Counted from the first letter of the stretch, positions 9,627-20,931 are shown. The stretch: 64,000 nucleotides of DNA from Psychrosphaera algicola (GCF_028401425.1 NZ_JAQOMS010000002.1:3596001-3660000), one strand, 5' to 3'. Notes: a model not told the origin generated them from the letters alone. Program-made: numbers and translations.

Positions 9627-10091
9627 CTAGACAGTTTCAAACAATTGTTTCACGTTTGTTAGGGTATGTTCAATCTCACTTACCTTCAATGGTGCGATGA
9701 AAATAGTATCGTCGCCGGCGATTGTTCCAAGCACACCTTCGGCTTTTCCAACTGAATCGAGTAAGCGAGCAATGAGCTGTGCAGCGCCCGGACTGGTTCG
9801 GATTATAACCATAGACTCGTTGTGTTCTACATCGAGCACTAATTGTCTAAGAGGGCTCTTAGCGGTAGGCATACCAAGCTCTGCAGGCAAACAGTAGACC
9901 ATTTCTTGTTTGGCATTACGGGTTCTAACAGCGCCAAATCGAGTCAGCATCCTTGAGACTTTAGATTGACTTACATTGTCAAATCCTTGAGCTTTTAGGG
10001 CGTCAACGATATCGCCTTGCGATCCGAAACGTTCTTCTTTTAGTAATGCTTTGAACGCTTTTATTAGCTCTTCTTGTTTGGTTTGACTCAT
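9627..10091 (-). CDS. argR: Arginine repressor ArgR
   Basis: Arginine-dependent hexameric repressor of arginine biosynthesis. The start is placed at the ATG giving MSQTKQEELIKAFKALLKEE, as in E. coli, not at the upstream ATG at 10133. The N-terminal winged helix contains NVSQSKVSRMLTRFGAVRTRNAK; the C-terminal hexamerisation/arginine domain holds SPGAAQLIARLLDS and GTIAGDDTIF, where the paired Asp residues bind arginine. About 154 aa, a normal length. Divergent from mdh, the same arrangement as in E. coli. Confidence 0.95.
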   Translation of the reverse strand: MSQTKQEELIKAFKALLKEERFGSQGDIVDALKAQGFDNVSQSKVSRMLTRFGAVRTRNAKQEMVYCLPAELGMPTAKSPLRQLVLDVEHNESMVIIRTSPGAAQLIARLLDSVGKAEGVLGTIAGDDTIFIAPLKVSEIEHTLTNVKQLFETV

Positions 10092-10231
10092 GTAAATATT
10101 TTCCCCACATTTAACAAATAAATAATAATTCATTTGCCGCTATAATACTAATTGCTATTTGAGTTTTTACTCATATTTAAGTATGGTTTGCCGGAAATCG
10201 TACTCTATAACCAATTAAACTGGAGAAATAC

Positions 10232-11170
10232 ATGAAAGTTGCAGTTTTAGGTGCCGCTGGTGGTATCGGTCAGGCTCTATCTTTATTACTAAAAACTCAG
10301 TTACCACAAGGTTCTGAATTAGCATTGTACGACGTAGCACCGGTTGTTCCAGGTGTTGCTGTTGACTTGAGCCACATCCCAACTTCTGTAAAAGTTGAAG
10401 GGTTTGGGGCAGACGACCTTGATAAGGCGTTAACGGGTGCAGACATTGTATTGATCCCAGCTGGTGTTCCACGTAAACCGGGTATGGATCGTTCTGACTT
10501 GTTCAACATCAATGCAGGTATCGTTAAAAACTTGGTTGAAGGTATTGCTGACCATGCACCAGAAGCATGTATCGGAATTATCACTAACCCTGTTAATACG
10601 ACAGTTGCAATTGCTGCTGAAACGTTAAAAGCAAAAGGTAAATACAACCCTGCGAAATTGTTTGGTGTTACGACACTAGACGTTATTCGTGCAGAAACGT
10701 TTGTTGCTGCAGTTAAAGGTTTGGATTGTGAAGATATTGTAGTGCCTGTTATTGGTGGTCACTCTGGTACAACAATTTTACCTCTTCTTTCTCAAGTTGA
10801 AGGCGTAGAGTTCTCTCAAGAAGAAATTGAGCAATTAACTCACCGTATTCAAAATGCAGGAACAGAAGTTGTTGAAGCCAAAGCGGGTGGCGGTTCTGCT
10901 ACTTTGTCTATGGGTCTAGCAGCTGCACGTTTTGCACTAAGCTTAGTAGATGCGCTTAACGGCGAAGAAGACGTATTTGAATACACGTATGTTGAAGGTG
11001 ACGGTTCTGATGCTCGTTTCTTCGCACAGCCAGTATTAATTGGTAAAAACGGTGTTCAAGAAATTCTTCATTATGGCGACTTAAGTGAATATGAAGAAAA
11101 ATGTAAAGCTGAAATGATTGAAGGCTTACGTGGTGATATTAAACTAGGTGAAGATTTCGTTAACGCGTAA
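10232..11170 (+). CDS. mdh: Malate dehydrogenase
   Basis: NAD-dependent malate dehydrogenase of the TCA cycle (312 aa, cytoplasmic dimer). The Rossmann motif VLGAAGGIGQAL is at residues 4-15, substrate Arg residues in GVPRKPGMDRSDLF, and the catalytic His is in VIGGHSGTTILPL. Length equals E. coli Mdh and the gene is uninterrupted. It is divergent from argR and has a strong terminator. Ribosome site GGAG is seven bases before the ATG. Confidence 0.97.
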   Translation: MKVAVLGAAGGIGQALSLLLKTQLPQGSELALYDVAPVVPGVAVDLSHIPTSVKVEGFGADDLDKALTGADIVLIPAGVPRKPGMDRSDLFNINAGIVKNLVEGIADHAPEACIGIITNPVNTTVAIAAETLKAKGKYNPAKLFGVTTLDVIRAETFVAAVKGLDCEDIVVPVIGGHSGTTILPLLSQVEGVEFSQEEIEQLTHRIQNAGTEVVEAKAGGGSATLSMGLAAARFALSLVDALNGEEDVFEYTYVEGDGSDARFFAQPVLIGKNGVQEILHYGDLSEYEEKCKAEMIEGLRGDIKLGEDFVNA

Positions 11171-11190
11171 TTAAACTTAAAATATCGTCA

Positions 11191-11228
11191 AAAAACCGCT
11201 TTGGGGCTTAGCCCTTAAGCGGTTTTTT
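11191..11228 (+). terminator. Intrinsic terminator of mdh
   Basis: AAAAACCGCTT pairs with AAGCGGTTTT, with an inner GGGC/GCCC extension, followed by a T run. Confidence 0.85.
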
Positions 11229-11397
11229 ATTATTCAGTAGGCGGTAAAATTACTGCTTTGATACGGGTTCAGTCCACCGTTTATGCCTAAGTCATACCTA
11301 AGCAAAGTTTATTTATGTGATATTGCTTTATTACTACGTGACCAATTTACTAAATAAATTGGCCACGTAAACTTAAAGTGGAACTAATGGTAAGAAG

Positions 11398-12368
11398 TTA
11401 ATTCGTTCGATGAACGGAGATATGTGCTAAAGAAACAAGCGCTTGCTTAAATTCAGACTCTTCTAAACAGGTTAATTGCTCTATCGCTTTGTCTGCTTCT
11501 TTCTCGGCTTTTATTCTCGTATATTCTAAGGCACCGGTTTGTTCCATCGTTGCTATGATGTCTGAGAGGTGGGGCAGGCCATCACCGTTTTGAATCGCAA
11601 GACGAATTTGTTCAGATTGTGCACCTGTGCTATTCCACATGGCGTATAGCAGAGGCAAAGTCGGTTTCCTTCTGCTAGGTCATCACCGGTATTTTTACCC
11701 ATGTCGCCGGCTTCTGAAGTGTAATCCATTACATCGTCAATTAGCTGAAATGCCGTACCTAAATGCATGCCATATTTTTGCATCGCTTGTTCAGTTGCCT
11801 CATCTGCACCTGCAATAATAGCCGAGAGTTGCGTTGCCGCTTCAAATAATCGTGCGGTTTTACCATAAATGACATCAAAATAACTTTGTTCAGTGGTGTC
11901 TGGATCATTACAGTTCATTAACTGCAAAACCTCGCCTTCTGAAATTTCATTGGTCGCATTGGCTAAAATATCCATAATACGCATGGATTTTAAGCTAACC
12001 ATCATTTGAAACGAGCGGGTATAAAGAAAGTCACCCACAAGTACACTTGCTTGGTTACCAAACACTTCATTGGCGGTCTCTTTGCCACGGCGCATCGTAG
12101 ATTCATCGACAACATCATCATGGAGTAATGTTGCGGTATGGATGAATTCAATTATGGCCGCTAAAGTAGAATGGTTATCACCTTCATAACCCAGCGCTCG
12201 CGAGGCTAATACGGTTAACATAGGGCGAATGCGTTTACCGCCACTATTAACGATATAAACACCTAATTGGTTAACTAACGCGACATCTGACTTTAATTGT
12301 GACGCGATACACTGATTTACGGCTTGCATGTCGGGACTGGCAAGTTCGATGATTTTCTGAATTTCCAT
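11398..12368 (-). CDS. ispB: Octaprenyl diphosphate synthase (frameshifted)
   Basis: Trans-prenyltransferase that makes the C40 side chain of ubiquinone and menaquinone. Both aspartate-rich motifs are present: HDDVVDESTMRRG and LIDDVMDYTSE. The frame breaks at about 11662 (a run of three T on the plus strand that should be four, giving LAEGKPTLPLLYAMW after repair). About 323 aa, as in E. coli. The start is the ATG at 12366-12368 (MEIQKIIELA). It is divergent from rplU, its usual neighbour in gammaproteobacteria. Confidence 0.94.
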
Positions 12369-12640
12369 CAACTGCTTTAAAATTTTAATTCAACTTGCGG
12401 CAAAGTGTACCTGAGTACACACATTATCTAAATACAAAATAGATTAAGAAATCTAAATCATCATAAAATAAGTAAACTTAAATGGGCAATCTACCGCTTT
12501 TATCTGATTTAGTAATTAAATGTCGTTTTTTATTCATTTAAACGTAATTAGTGCTTGCGTCTATTTTGCATCTCATTTAGAATTCGCGCCCTGTTTTACA
12601 GATTAAAATTGTGCGAAGAACGCACAGGAGACGGAGTAAT

Positions 12641-12952
12641 ATGTACGCGGTATTCCAAAGTGGTGGTAAACAACACCGTGTTGCTGAAGGCCAAACCATT
12701 CGTCTTGAGAAACTAGACGTAGAAACTGGTTCTGCAGTCGAGTTTGATCAAGTGTTGTTAGTTGCTAACGGCGACGATGTAAAGGTTGGTGCGCCATTAG
12801 TATCTGGTGGTAAAATCACAGCTGAAGTTGTCTCTCACGGTCGTGGTGAGAAAATAAAAATTGTTAAATTTAAGCGTCGTAAACATTCACGTAAACAAGC
12901 TGGCCATCGTCAGTGGTTTACAGAAGTGAAAATTACAAGCATTAACGCTTAA
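12641..12952 (+). CDS. rplU: 50S ribosomal protein L21
   Basis: Large-subunit ribosomal protein (103 aa) starting MYAVFQSGGKQHRV, ending KFKRRKHSRKQAGHRQWFTEVKI, the expected rRNA-binding basic tail. The start at 12641 is preceded by GGAGACGGAG. First gene of the rplU-rpmA-obgE group; the interval to ispB (about 270 bases) must hold the divergent promoters. Confidence 0.98.
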   Translation: MYAVFQSGGKQHRVAEGQTIRLEKLDVETGSAVEFDQVLLVANGDDVKVGAPLVSGGKITAEVVSHGRGEKIKIVKFKRRKHSRKQAGHRQWFTEVKITSINA

Positions 12953-12971
12953 TTAGTAGAGGAACTATAAA

Positions 12972-13229
12972 ATGGCACATAAAAAGGCTGGTGGTAGTAC
13001 TCGTAACGGTCGTGATTCAGAAAGCAAACGTTTAGGTGTTAAGCGTTTTGGTGGAGAAACAGTATTAGCCGGTAATATTATCGTTCGTCAACGTGGTACT
13101 AAATTCCACGCTGGCACAAACGTTAGTATGGGCCGCGACCACACATTGTTTGCTACTGCAGAAGGTAAAGTTAAGTTTGACGTTAAAGGTCCACTTAACC
13201 GTAAATACGTGAGCATTGTTGCTGAATAA
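12972..13229 (+). CDS. rpmA: 50S ribosomal protein L27
   Basis: Large-subunit protein (85 aa) whose N-terminus reaches the peptidyl-transferase centre. It begins MAHKKAGGSTRNGRDSESKR and contains GGNIIVRQRGTKFHAG-like residues; complete. Located 19 bases after rplU, with an AGAGGAA ribosome site. A terminator follows at 13253, so obgE likely has its own promoter. Confidence 0.98.
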   Translation: MAHKKAGGSTRNGRDSESKRLGVKRFGGETVLAGNIIVRQRGTKFHAGTNVSMGRDHTLFATAEGKVKFDVKGPLNRKYVSIVAE

Positions 13230-13252
13230 TATCAGTAACTGTAAAGTATTTT

Positions 13253-13277
13253 AAAACCCCGCTTATGCGGGGTTTTT
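13253..13277 (+). terminator. Intrinsic terminator of rplU-rpmA
   Basis: AAAACCCCGC pairs with GCGGGGTTTT around the loop TTAT, followed by a T run. Confidence 0.88.
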
Positions 13278-13373
13278 ATTTCTAATGCATACATACTAGA
13301 ATAGTGGCAGCTTTACCCATCCCGAGATATAGTGATAGGTAGGCGCTTTAGAACAACAAGAGTTAATTGCGAA

Positions 13374-14532
13374 ATGAAATTTGTAGATGAAGTAGAAATC
13401 AAAGTCGACGCTGGTGATGGCGGTAACGGCGCGATCTCGTTCCGTCGTGAAAAATATGTACCTAATGGTGGTCCAGACGGCGGCGATGGTGGCGATGGTG
13501 GCGATGTATTTTTACTCGCAGATGAAGGACTCAATACCCTTGTAGATTATCGTTTTGAGCGTTTTCATAAAGCCCAGCGTGGCCAAAATGGCATGGGTAG
13601 AAATTGCACAGGTTCACGTGGTGAAGATTGCATATTGTCAGTACCAATCGGTACTCGCGCTCGAGACTTAGACACAGACGAAGTCATTGGTGACTTGACC
13701 AAACACGGTCAAAAGTTATTGGTGGCCAAAGGTGGATTCCACGGATTAGGTAATACGCGCTTTAAAAGTAGCGTTAATCGTGCACCTCGACAAAAAACCA
13801 ATGGTACGCTAAGGTGAAGTTAGAAACCTACAAATGGAACTGTTGTTATTAGCTGACGTAGGTATGTTAGGTTTACCAAACGCTGGTAAATCGACTTTCA
13901 TCCGGTCAGTTTCAGCAGCTAAACCGAAAGTCGCTGATTATCCATTTACCACACTTATTCCAAATTTAGGTGTTGTCCGTGCGGGTAACTCGTTTGTTGT
14001 TGCGGATATACCTGGCCTAATTGAAGGTGCTGCAGATGGCGCTGGCTTAGGGATCCGATTCCTCCGCCATTTAGAACGTTGTCGCGTACTGTTGCATTTA
14101 GTCGATATTTTACCTGTTGATGGTTCTGATCCAGTCGACAATGCACGAGTTATCGTTGGTGAATTAGAACAGTACAGCGAAAAACTTGCAGGCAAACCGC
14201 GTTGGTTAGTCTTTAACAAGATTGACTTGATGTCAGAAGAAGAAGCAAACGAGCTTTGTAAATCTATCGTAGAACGCTTGGAGTGGGATGGGCCTGTTTA
14301 CCAGATTTCAGCTTCCACCGGTCAAAATACAAAAGATTTATGCAACGATTTGTCAGACGCGTTAGAAGATATGCCGAGAGAAATTGTTACGGATGAAGAT
14401 GAGAAAGTTGAATTCCAGTGGCATAGTTACCATGAAGAAGCGTTGGAAGCGGCTGCAAGTGATGCAGATGACGAAGACGATGAAGATTGGAACGAAGATG
14501 ACTACGATGTTGAAGTCATCTACAAGCCATAA
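13374..14532 (+). CDS. obgE: GTPase ObgE/CgtA (frameshifted at an RCCTGGY site)
   Basis: Essential GTPase in large ribosomal subunit assembly and stress control (385 aa after repair). The glycine-rich Obg fold is residues 1-158 (EVEIKVDAGDGGNGAISFRREK). The G domain has GLPNAGKST, DIPGLIEGA, and NKIDL. A long acidic tail (DADDEDDEDWNEDDYD) ends the protein. The frame breaks at 13809-13814: the conserved NGTPGE needs GCCTGGT but the bases read GCTAAGGT, adding one base and a stop. The start ATG at 13374 gives MKFVDEVEIKV. folA follows 19 bases on. Confidence 0.96.
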
Positions 14533-14551
14533 TTGAGATTAGGAAAGCCGC

Positions 14552-15046
14552 GTGACTAAGATTTCATTAATTGCCGCGATGGCCCACGATAGGGTAATAG
14601 GCAGAGATAATGACATGCCTTGGCATATGCCTGCCGATTTAAAGCATTTTAAATCGGTAACGCTTGGTAAACCGGTCATTATGGGGCGTCGGACATTTGA
14701 TTCAATTGGCCGACCACTGCCGGGTAGACAAAATATTGTCGTCACTAGTAATAAAGATTGGACGCATGAAGGGGTCGATGTTGTACATTCACCTGAAGAT
14801 GCGCTCACTTTGGTTGAAAAAGAAGCTGAAGTAATGATCATTGGGGGTGGTAAAATATACCAACACTATTTATTATTAGCGTCGACCTTGTATCTAACTT
14901 TGATCGATTTAACGATTAATGATGGTGATACACAATTCCCAGATTGGGAAACCGTCGGTAGTTGGACGGAAGTGGACAAAGAAAGCCACCTCCCTGACGA
15001 GAAGAATAGCTATCCTTATACGTTTGTTACTCTTGTAAAGGATTAG
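14552..15046 (+). CDS. folA: Dihydrofolate reductase
   Basis: NADPH-dependent reductase that regenerates tetrahydrofolate (164 aa). Substrate and cofactor residues lie in AMAHDRVIGRDNDMPWHMPADLKHF and VIMGRRTFDSIGRPLPGR; IIGGGKIY is the late NADPH loop. The start codon is GTG, preceded by AGGAAAG. It follows obgE closely and is probably read from the same transcript. Complete. Confidence 0.95.
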   Translation: MTKISLIAAMAHDRVIGRDNDMPWHMPADLKHFKSVTLGKPVIMGRRTFDSIGRPLPGRQNIVVTSNKDWTHEGVDVVHSPEDALTLVEKEAEVMIIGGGKIYQHYLLLASTLYLTLIDLTINDGDTQFPDWETVGSWTEVDKESHLPDEKNSYPYTFVTLVKD

Positions 15047-15134
15047 GGGTTTTCCTTAAATTGACAAAACATAGACTTGAATAACAATAATTCTGTGGTA
15101 ATGTCCTTAATAATAATAAAAAGCGAGAATGTTT

Positions 15135-15506
15135 ATGAAGTTTGTAACAACACTATTGTCTGTTTCTTTGATTTTAGGTGGAATTGCGTTTTCAACTCCA
15201 GCCAAGTCTGCAGATATGGCTTCAGTGCTTGCAGGATTTTGCGATAACGTTGCAACTGATAACAAATCACGTGTCCGTAAGAAGTTAAAAGAAGCCGGCG
15301 TAAAACTACGCCATATCTATGACGGCATAACTTGTGGCGGAGAGAACTTGGTTCGTTACGCAATGACAAAAAATGCTCAAGGTGCGGGCGAGTTTATCGT
15401 TAAACGTATGCCAGCATCACATTTTGCTGATTCAGGTGATTTAGATTGGGCAAATGCCAATGGTCACGGAGATTCAGAGATAGCCAAAGCAATTAAAGAC
15501 AGATAA
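15135..15506 (+). CDS. Small secreted DUF3718-type protein
   Basis: A 123-residue exported protein with a signal peptide ending near TPAKSADMA. The mature domain contains LAGFCDNVATDNKSRVRKKLKEAGVKLRHIYDGITCGGENLVRYAM, the pattern of the DUF3718 family found in Alteromonadales and Vibrio; the two cysteines (FCD, TCGG) may form a disulfide in the periplasm. Function unknown. The start at 15135 (MKFVTTLLS) follows AGCGAGAATG; a second in-frame ATG is at 15129. Confidence 0.72.
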   Translation: MKFVTTLLSVSLILGGIAFSTPAKSADMASVLAGFCDNVATDNKSRVRKKLKEAGVKLRHIYDGITCGGENLVRYAMTKNAQGAGEFIVKRMPASHFADSGDLDWANANGHGDSEIAKAIKDR

Positions 15507-15524
15507 TTTAAAAATTATTTGGAT

Positions 15525-15554
15525 AAAAAAGCCACTTTATTAAGTGGCTTTTTT
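15525..15554. terminator. Bidirectional terminator between DUF3718 gene and EAL gene
   Basis: AAAAAGCCACTT pairs with AAGTGGCTTTTT around a short loop, with A and T runs on both sides; serves two convergent genes. Confidence 0.85.
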
Positions 15555-18040
15555 ATTGTGTGCGAATTGAAAGTCTTTAACGTCATCAAGTTGTAACGGT
15601 CGGCTAATGTAATATCCTTGGGCATATCGAACCCCCATTTTCAACAACTCGTCAAAGATATCGGCGTTTTCAACAAACTCCGCGACGGATGTCTTACCTA
15701 ACGCGGTTGCGACTTCTGCAATAGCACTTACAAGAGTTTTATCAACCGAATTATTGTTCATGTCTTTAACAAAACTACCGTCAATTTTAACAGAGTGTGC
15801 CGGCAGTTCTTTCAAATAAGCAAACGTACTAAAGCCCGTACCAAAATCGTCTATGGAAAATTCACAACCTAGCGCGCTTATGGTCTCAATCATCCGCCTT
15901 GTGCCACTTACATTAGTTAAGCTGGCTGATTCAGTGAGTTCGAATATAATTCGATGACCATCGACATTGTATTTTTTAGTTTTGATTCAATAAGTGGCGC
16001 TAAGCGTTCATCTGAAAAAGCATGTGCAGAAAGGTTAATGGCCACACGGTGTAATTCAGGGTTACTACTCAGGGATTTTAATGCTTGGTTAATCACTTGA
16101 TGATCGAGAAAACTAATGTCCTCTGCACGTTCAAGCGCAGGAATAAACTCGTTTGGAAAAGTTAACGTATCGCCATGTTGCAGTCTGACCAACGCTTCAA
16201 AGTAGGCCACTTTGTTTTCTTCAAGATCCCAAACTGGCTGGAAGTGCAGTATTAAATTGTCATTAATAACAGCATCTTGTAGCCGGTGTACCCATTTCAT
16301 ATTGTCGAATTGCATTGTCGATTCAACGTCATCTTCTGCAAAACAATGAATTTGATTTCGGCCTTTATTCTTGGCCACATACAAAGCGATATCAGCTTGT
16401 CGGAGGTATTCAGGCGCTGTGCTGTGGCCGTCTATTTCTGACAGACCAATACTGGCGCTGATTTTATAGGTGTTGTTGGAAAATTGAAAATGGGTATCGG
16501 ATATTTGCTTACAAATATTATTGCCAATCGTTTTTGCGTTTTCCATTGTTGTACTGGACAACAGGATAACAAATTCATCACCACCAACTCGGCATAAAAT
16601 GTCTGACTGTCTAAGGCGTTGCGAAAGTATCTGAGACACTTCTCGAAGGACCATATCACCCGTTTGATGACCTTCTGTATCATTAATTACTTTAAAGTGG
16701 TCAAGGTCGATGTAGAGCAAACAGTGGCTGTCATCTCCGCGTGACGCAAGGAGTGTCAACCGACTCAGTTGCGTATCAAAGTAATATCGATTATAGAGAC
16801 CAGTTAACGTGTCGTGTAATGCAAGGTGACTTAATTTTTCTTCTGCTTTTTTACGATCATGAATATTATCAACTGTTGCACTTAAACCTGACGTTACGCC
16901 ATTTTTAATTATTTTATGCAGCTTAATCTCAACCCACAAATTGTAATTGTAAGCCGTTCTAATTTTGACCTCTTCGGTAGAGGATGTTTGATTCAACTTC
17001 AACATGCTGTTGATTTTGGCGGTGAATCTGACAGCGCCTAATTCATCAACTTCAATAAACTCGAGTAAGTTTTTGCCAATACATCGTTCAATCGAAAACC
17101 CAGTTAAACTGCGCCAAGTTTTGTTCAGGAATTTTATTTTACCCTCTTTATCTAATTCAATGACAACAGAACTCAAGTTCTCTAGAAGGGTTGTATGCTC
17201 GTCAAAAAGGTCGCGAAATTTCCGTTCACTTTGTTCTAGCTGCGATACTTTTTGCGCAAATTGATTATTGCTGATCATAAAGTCATTGCGTCGCGCAGCC
17301 CGTTCACAAATATTAAGAACTCGGGAAGGATTTAAAGGGCGGTAGATAAAGTCACTTGCGCCATGGATCATGTAATATTCGGCAACTTCAATATCGTTCC
17401 TAGGAACGATAACGACACATGGGATTTCGGGCAGTTCTTGATGTACAGCTTTGATTAATTCTGACGCTGTGTTGTCCGGCAGTGCATTATCAACGATTAG
17501 AAAGTCAATGTTTTGTTGGCGGAGAATAGCCAAGCCATCTTTGGCATTTGGAACGGTGAAGGTCTCAAATTTTGAATCTATAAGTAATTCGATTTCCGAC
17601 GCTAAGCTTTTGTCCGCCATAACATTTAAGGCGGTCATTTTACTACTGATCGGTAATGAGAGAGAAAACGCGTCGGCTAAGATTTCGTTTACTTTAGATG
17701 TTTCACTTTTAGTTAATACCGCGTTTATACCAAATGCTTTAGCTGTGGCTTCGGCAATACGTTCACTGTGAGTGTCGGTCAACAATACGATAGGAATTTT
17801 ACGGTCGCATACATAAATGTCCGATCGAATTAAACTTGATAGACACCAACCATCAACATCACCGATATCAATATCTGAAATGATAAAGTGAAAATTATTA
17901 TTTTTTAACTTTTCAATTGCACTTGTGCTGTTTTCAACAGTATGGATATCAAACAGTTGTAAACTTCTAATTCGATTACTTAGTTGTACACGATTCTTAG
18001 GATCAGATGTAATGAGTAGTAGGGGAAGTTTGCGATCCAC
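15540..18040 (-). CDS. Response-regulator-type GGDEF/EAL protein (frameshifted)
   Basis: Cyclic-di-GMP enzyme of about 833 residues. Order of domains: two receiver-like domains (residues about 5-120 and 130-250), a PAS domain (HTTLLENLSSVVIELDKEG), a GGDEF domain with an intact active site RVGGDEFVIL, and an EAL domain with YFEALVRL and DDFGTGFSTFAYLKEL. Both catalytic motifs look intact, so it may both make and break c-di-GMP. The frame breaks at 15972-15977 (a six-T run that should be seven); after repair IIFELTESASLTNVSG joins the EAL halves. Start is GTG. No kinase is adjacent. Confidence 0.9.
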
Positions 18041-18216
18041 GAAATTACAACCTTTATATTACGCGTTCATTTAACGCATCTGTGCCTAAAAGACCTTTAC
18101 TCTATAAAGAAACGAGAATTTAAACAAGTCGTGAATAAGATAAGTACCACAAGTTGGGGATTTCTATTAAAGACTGGTAGAATATCGCGAATTTTACCAA
18201 CTATTTGAGGTTAGAT

Positions 18217-19275
18217 GTGCAAGTCGCCGATTTCCATTTTGATTTACCCGAGCAGTTAATTGCCAAAGCACCTAAAAGTGAACGCAGTAGTAGCAAACTA
18301 ATGGTGTTAGATGGCAATACGGGCGAGGTTAACCACAGGGTATTTTCTGATATCGTGTCGTTGGTAGAACCTATGGTGATTTACTTATCTTTAACAATAC
18401 TCGTGTTATTCCAGCCCGGATGTATGGCAAAAAGAATCTGGCGGAAAAGTTGAAATTTTAGTTGAACGATTGATTGACGAAGCTTCTGTCTTAGCGCATG
18501 TCAGAGCCAGTAAAGCGCCAAAGCCCGGGACGATTCTTATTCTAGAAGAGGACGTTCGGGCAGAAATGATCCAGCGCCACGATGATTTATTTGAATTGCG
18601 ATTTCTTACAGACTCCACAGTTCTTGAGGTTTTAGAACAAAAAGGGCATATGCCACTGCCACCATATATTGACCGTCCGGACACAGAATCTGATAGAGAA
18701 CGTTATCAGACGGTTTATAACGAAAAGCTAAGGTGCGGTTGCTGCACCAACGGCTGGTTTGCATTTTACTGAAGGGTTATTAGCGGAATTAGCCGCAAAG
18801 GTGTGCAAACTGAGTTTGTTACTTTACATGTAGGCGCTGGAACGTTCCAGTCGATTCGTGTTGATACGGTGACCGACCATAAAATGCATGCTGAATATGC
18901 AGATGTGTCGGCAGAGGTTGTTGAAGCAATTCAAAAAACTAAAGCGAATGGAAAACGAGTCATTGCGGTCGGGACAACGTCGGTGAGATCAATAGAATCG
19001 GCGGCTTGGAAGTCAGAGATGCAAACGGGGCAATATTCGCAATTAAAACCTCTAACTGGCGAAACCGATATTTTTATTTATCCTGGATATGAATTTAAAA
19101 TAGTTGATGCGATGGTCACTAATTTTCATTTACCTGAGTCAACCTTGATCATGTTGGTGTCTGCTTTTGCTGGTCAACAACATATTTTGAATGGCTATAA
19201 CTTAGCGGTTGAAAATGAATACCGATTTTTAGTTACGGTGACGCGATGTTCTTAACTAAAAAAACGGTTCCATAG
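18217..19275 (+). CDS. queA: S-adenosylmethionine:tRNA ribosyltransferase-isomerase QueA (multiple frame breaks)
   Basis: Makes epoxyqueuosine in tRNA anticodons, acting after Tgt, encoded downstream. The GTG start (18217) follows TGAGG. Five breaks split it. At 18370-18376 an expected ACCTGGT (VEPGDLL) reads ACCTATGGT. At 18427-18431 an A run is one short. At 18728-18733 an expected GCCTGGT (NEKPGAVAAPTAGLHF) reads GCTAAGGT. At about 18800 a G run is one short. At about 19222 a T run is one short, after which the end reads FFSYGDAMFLTKKTVP. All remaining motifs are present (FNNTRVIPARMYGK, HLPESTLIMLVSAFAG). I take these as sequencing errors. Confidence 0.93.
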
Positions 19276-19316
19276 CTGATGAAAGAAAATGGTAGAGCGG
19301 AAAACCGCTTTACCAT

Positions 19317-19577
19317 TTAGACTTGCACTCGGCCTTTTCTAAAATATTTATACAATCCAACCAAAGACGCTGCTATCCAAAACAGTTCAATGACAAAACT
19401 CGCTAAGTTAAAATTAATGCAAAGGCTAATCAGCAGCAAGATTGCGCCAACCAAATTAAGCATATTGTAGATCACGCCTTTGGGATCCATTTTATCCAAT
19501 TGGATCATGAAATAGGCAAGAACAATCGAAAAAGTGCCGCACATACCAATGATGTCGGCAATTATTGAGATAGACAT
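19317..19577 (-). CDS. Small CBU_0592-type membrane protein
   Basis: An 86-residue protein with three hydrophobic helices and the pattern VLAYFMIQLDKMDPKGVIYNMLNLVGAILLLISLCINFN..FVIELFWIAASLVGLYKYF, typical of the small CBU_0592-family membrane proteins. The start at 19577 is preceded by AGGAG; longer upstream starts (to 19679) lack such a site. Function unknown. Convergent with queA. Confidence 0.68.
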   Translation of the reverse strand: MSISIIADIIGMCGTFSIVLAYFMIQLDKMDPKGVIYNMLNLVGAILLLISLCINFNLASFVIELFWIAASLVGLYKYFRKGRVQV

Positions 19578-19796
19578 TATGACTCCTAAATCTCTATACA
19601 GATTAAAATAATATGGCGCGGTTCCTTGGAGACATGCCCATGCAGCGTGCGCTGACTTCCATTTGGCAGAAGTTGCCATTGTAATTCACCTAGTTGATTA
19701 TTCAATAGGGATTTTTACTAAGAACTCAGATATAATGCGCGCAATTTTAGAAGACTTAATCAAGCTAAATAGTGCTTGTCATTTTAGAGACCAACG

Positions 19797-20931
19797 ATGA
19801 AATTTGAATTGATCAACACCGACGGCAAAGCTCGCCGTGGTAAATTAAAGTTTGATCGCGGTGAGGTAGAAACTCCTGCGTTTATGCCGGTCGGTACTTA
19901 CGGTACGGTTAAAGGGATGACACCCGACGAATTATTAGAAACCGGTGCTCATATTTGTTTAGGCAATACGTTCCATTTGATGTTACGACTAAGGCACTGA
20001 AATTATTCGTAAACACGGCGATTTACACGACTTCATGAATTGGCAAAAACCAATTCTGACAGACTCGGGTGGTTTTCAGGTATTTAGTTTAGGCGATTTG
20101 CGCAAGATAACTGAAGCCGGTGTGGAATTCCGTTCACCAATTAACGGTGAAAAAATTATGTTAACGCCAGAACGTTCAATTGAAGTTCAACGCGATTTAG
20201 GCGCTGACGTTGTGATGATTTTTGACGAATGTACGCCATATCCAGCGACAGTTGAAGAAGCTAAAACGTCAATGGAATTATCATTACGATGGGCACAACG
20301 TTCTAAAGAAGAACACGGTGACAGCAAAGCGGCATTGTTTGGTATCGTGCAAGGTGGCATGTACCCAGACTTACGTGAAGTTTCACTTGCGGGTCTAGAA
20401 GAAATAGGTTTTGACGGTTACGCCATTGGTGGATTGTCGGTTGGTGAGCCTAAAGAAGATATGATAAATATCTTAGATACCACGGCTTACAAATTGCCAG
20501 AACAAAAGCCTCGTTATTTAATGGGGGTTGGAAAGCCTGAAGATATCGTTGAAGCGGTAAGACGTGGTATAGATATGTTCGACTGCGTAATGCCAACTCG
20601 AAATGCTCGTAATGGTCATTTATTTGTTACTGACGGTGTTGTTAAGATCCGTAATGCACGTCATAAAGACGATACGGGCACACTTGATGCTGGGTGTGAT
20701 TGTTATACCTGTGGTAATTATTCCCGCGCTTATTTACATCACTTAGACAAATGTAACGAAATTTTGGGCGCTCGTTTAAATACGATCCACAACCTTCGTT
20801 ATTACCAACGATTAATGCAAGGCTTACGTGATGCAATTCAAAACGATCGACTAGATGAATATGTTGCTGAGTTTTACGCATTACGTGATTTACCTGTTCC
20901 GCCAATGTCGGATGAAGGGTTAAACAAATAG
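19797..20931 (+). CDS. tgt: tRNA-guanine transglycosylase (frameshifted at an RCCTGGY site)
   Basis: Exchanges guanine 34 for preQ1 in Asn, Asp, His and Tyr tRNAs, first step of queuosine insertion. The catalytic Asp is in DSGGFQVFSLG, the second Asp in FDCVMPTRNARNGHLF, and the zinc site is CDCYTCGNYSRAYLHHL. The frame breaks at 19989-19994: LMLRPGTEII needs ACCTGGC but the bases read ACTAAGGC. About 377 aa after repair, as in E. coli. The queA-tgt-yajC-secD-secF order is conserved. Confidence 0.96.

Noticed and set aside
13811..13814. Programmed or recoded frameshift in obgE, queA, tgt, secD, lepB
   Set aside because: The breaks share a DNA motif context but no slippery sequence or downstream structure, they change the conserved Pro-Gly codons themselves, and these genes are not recoded in relatives.
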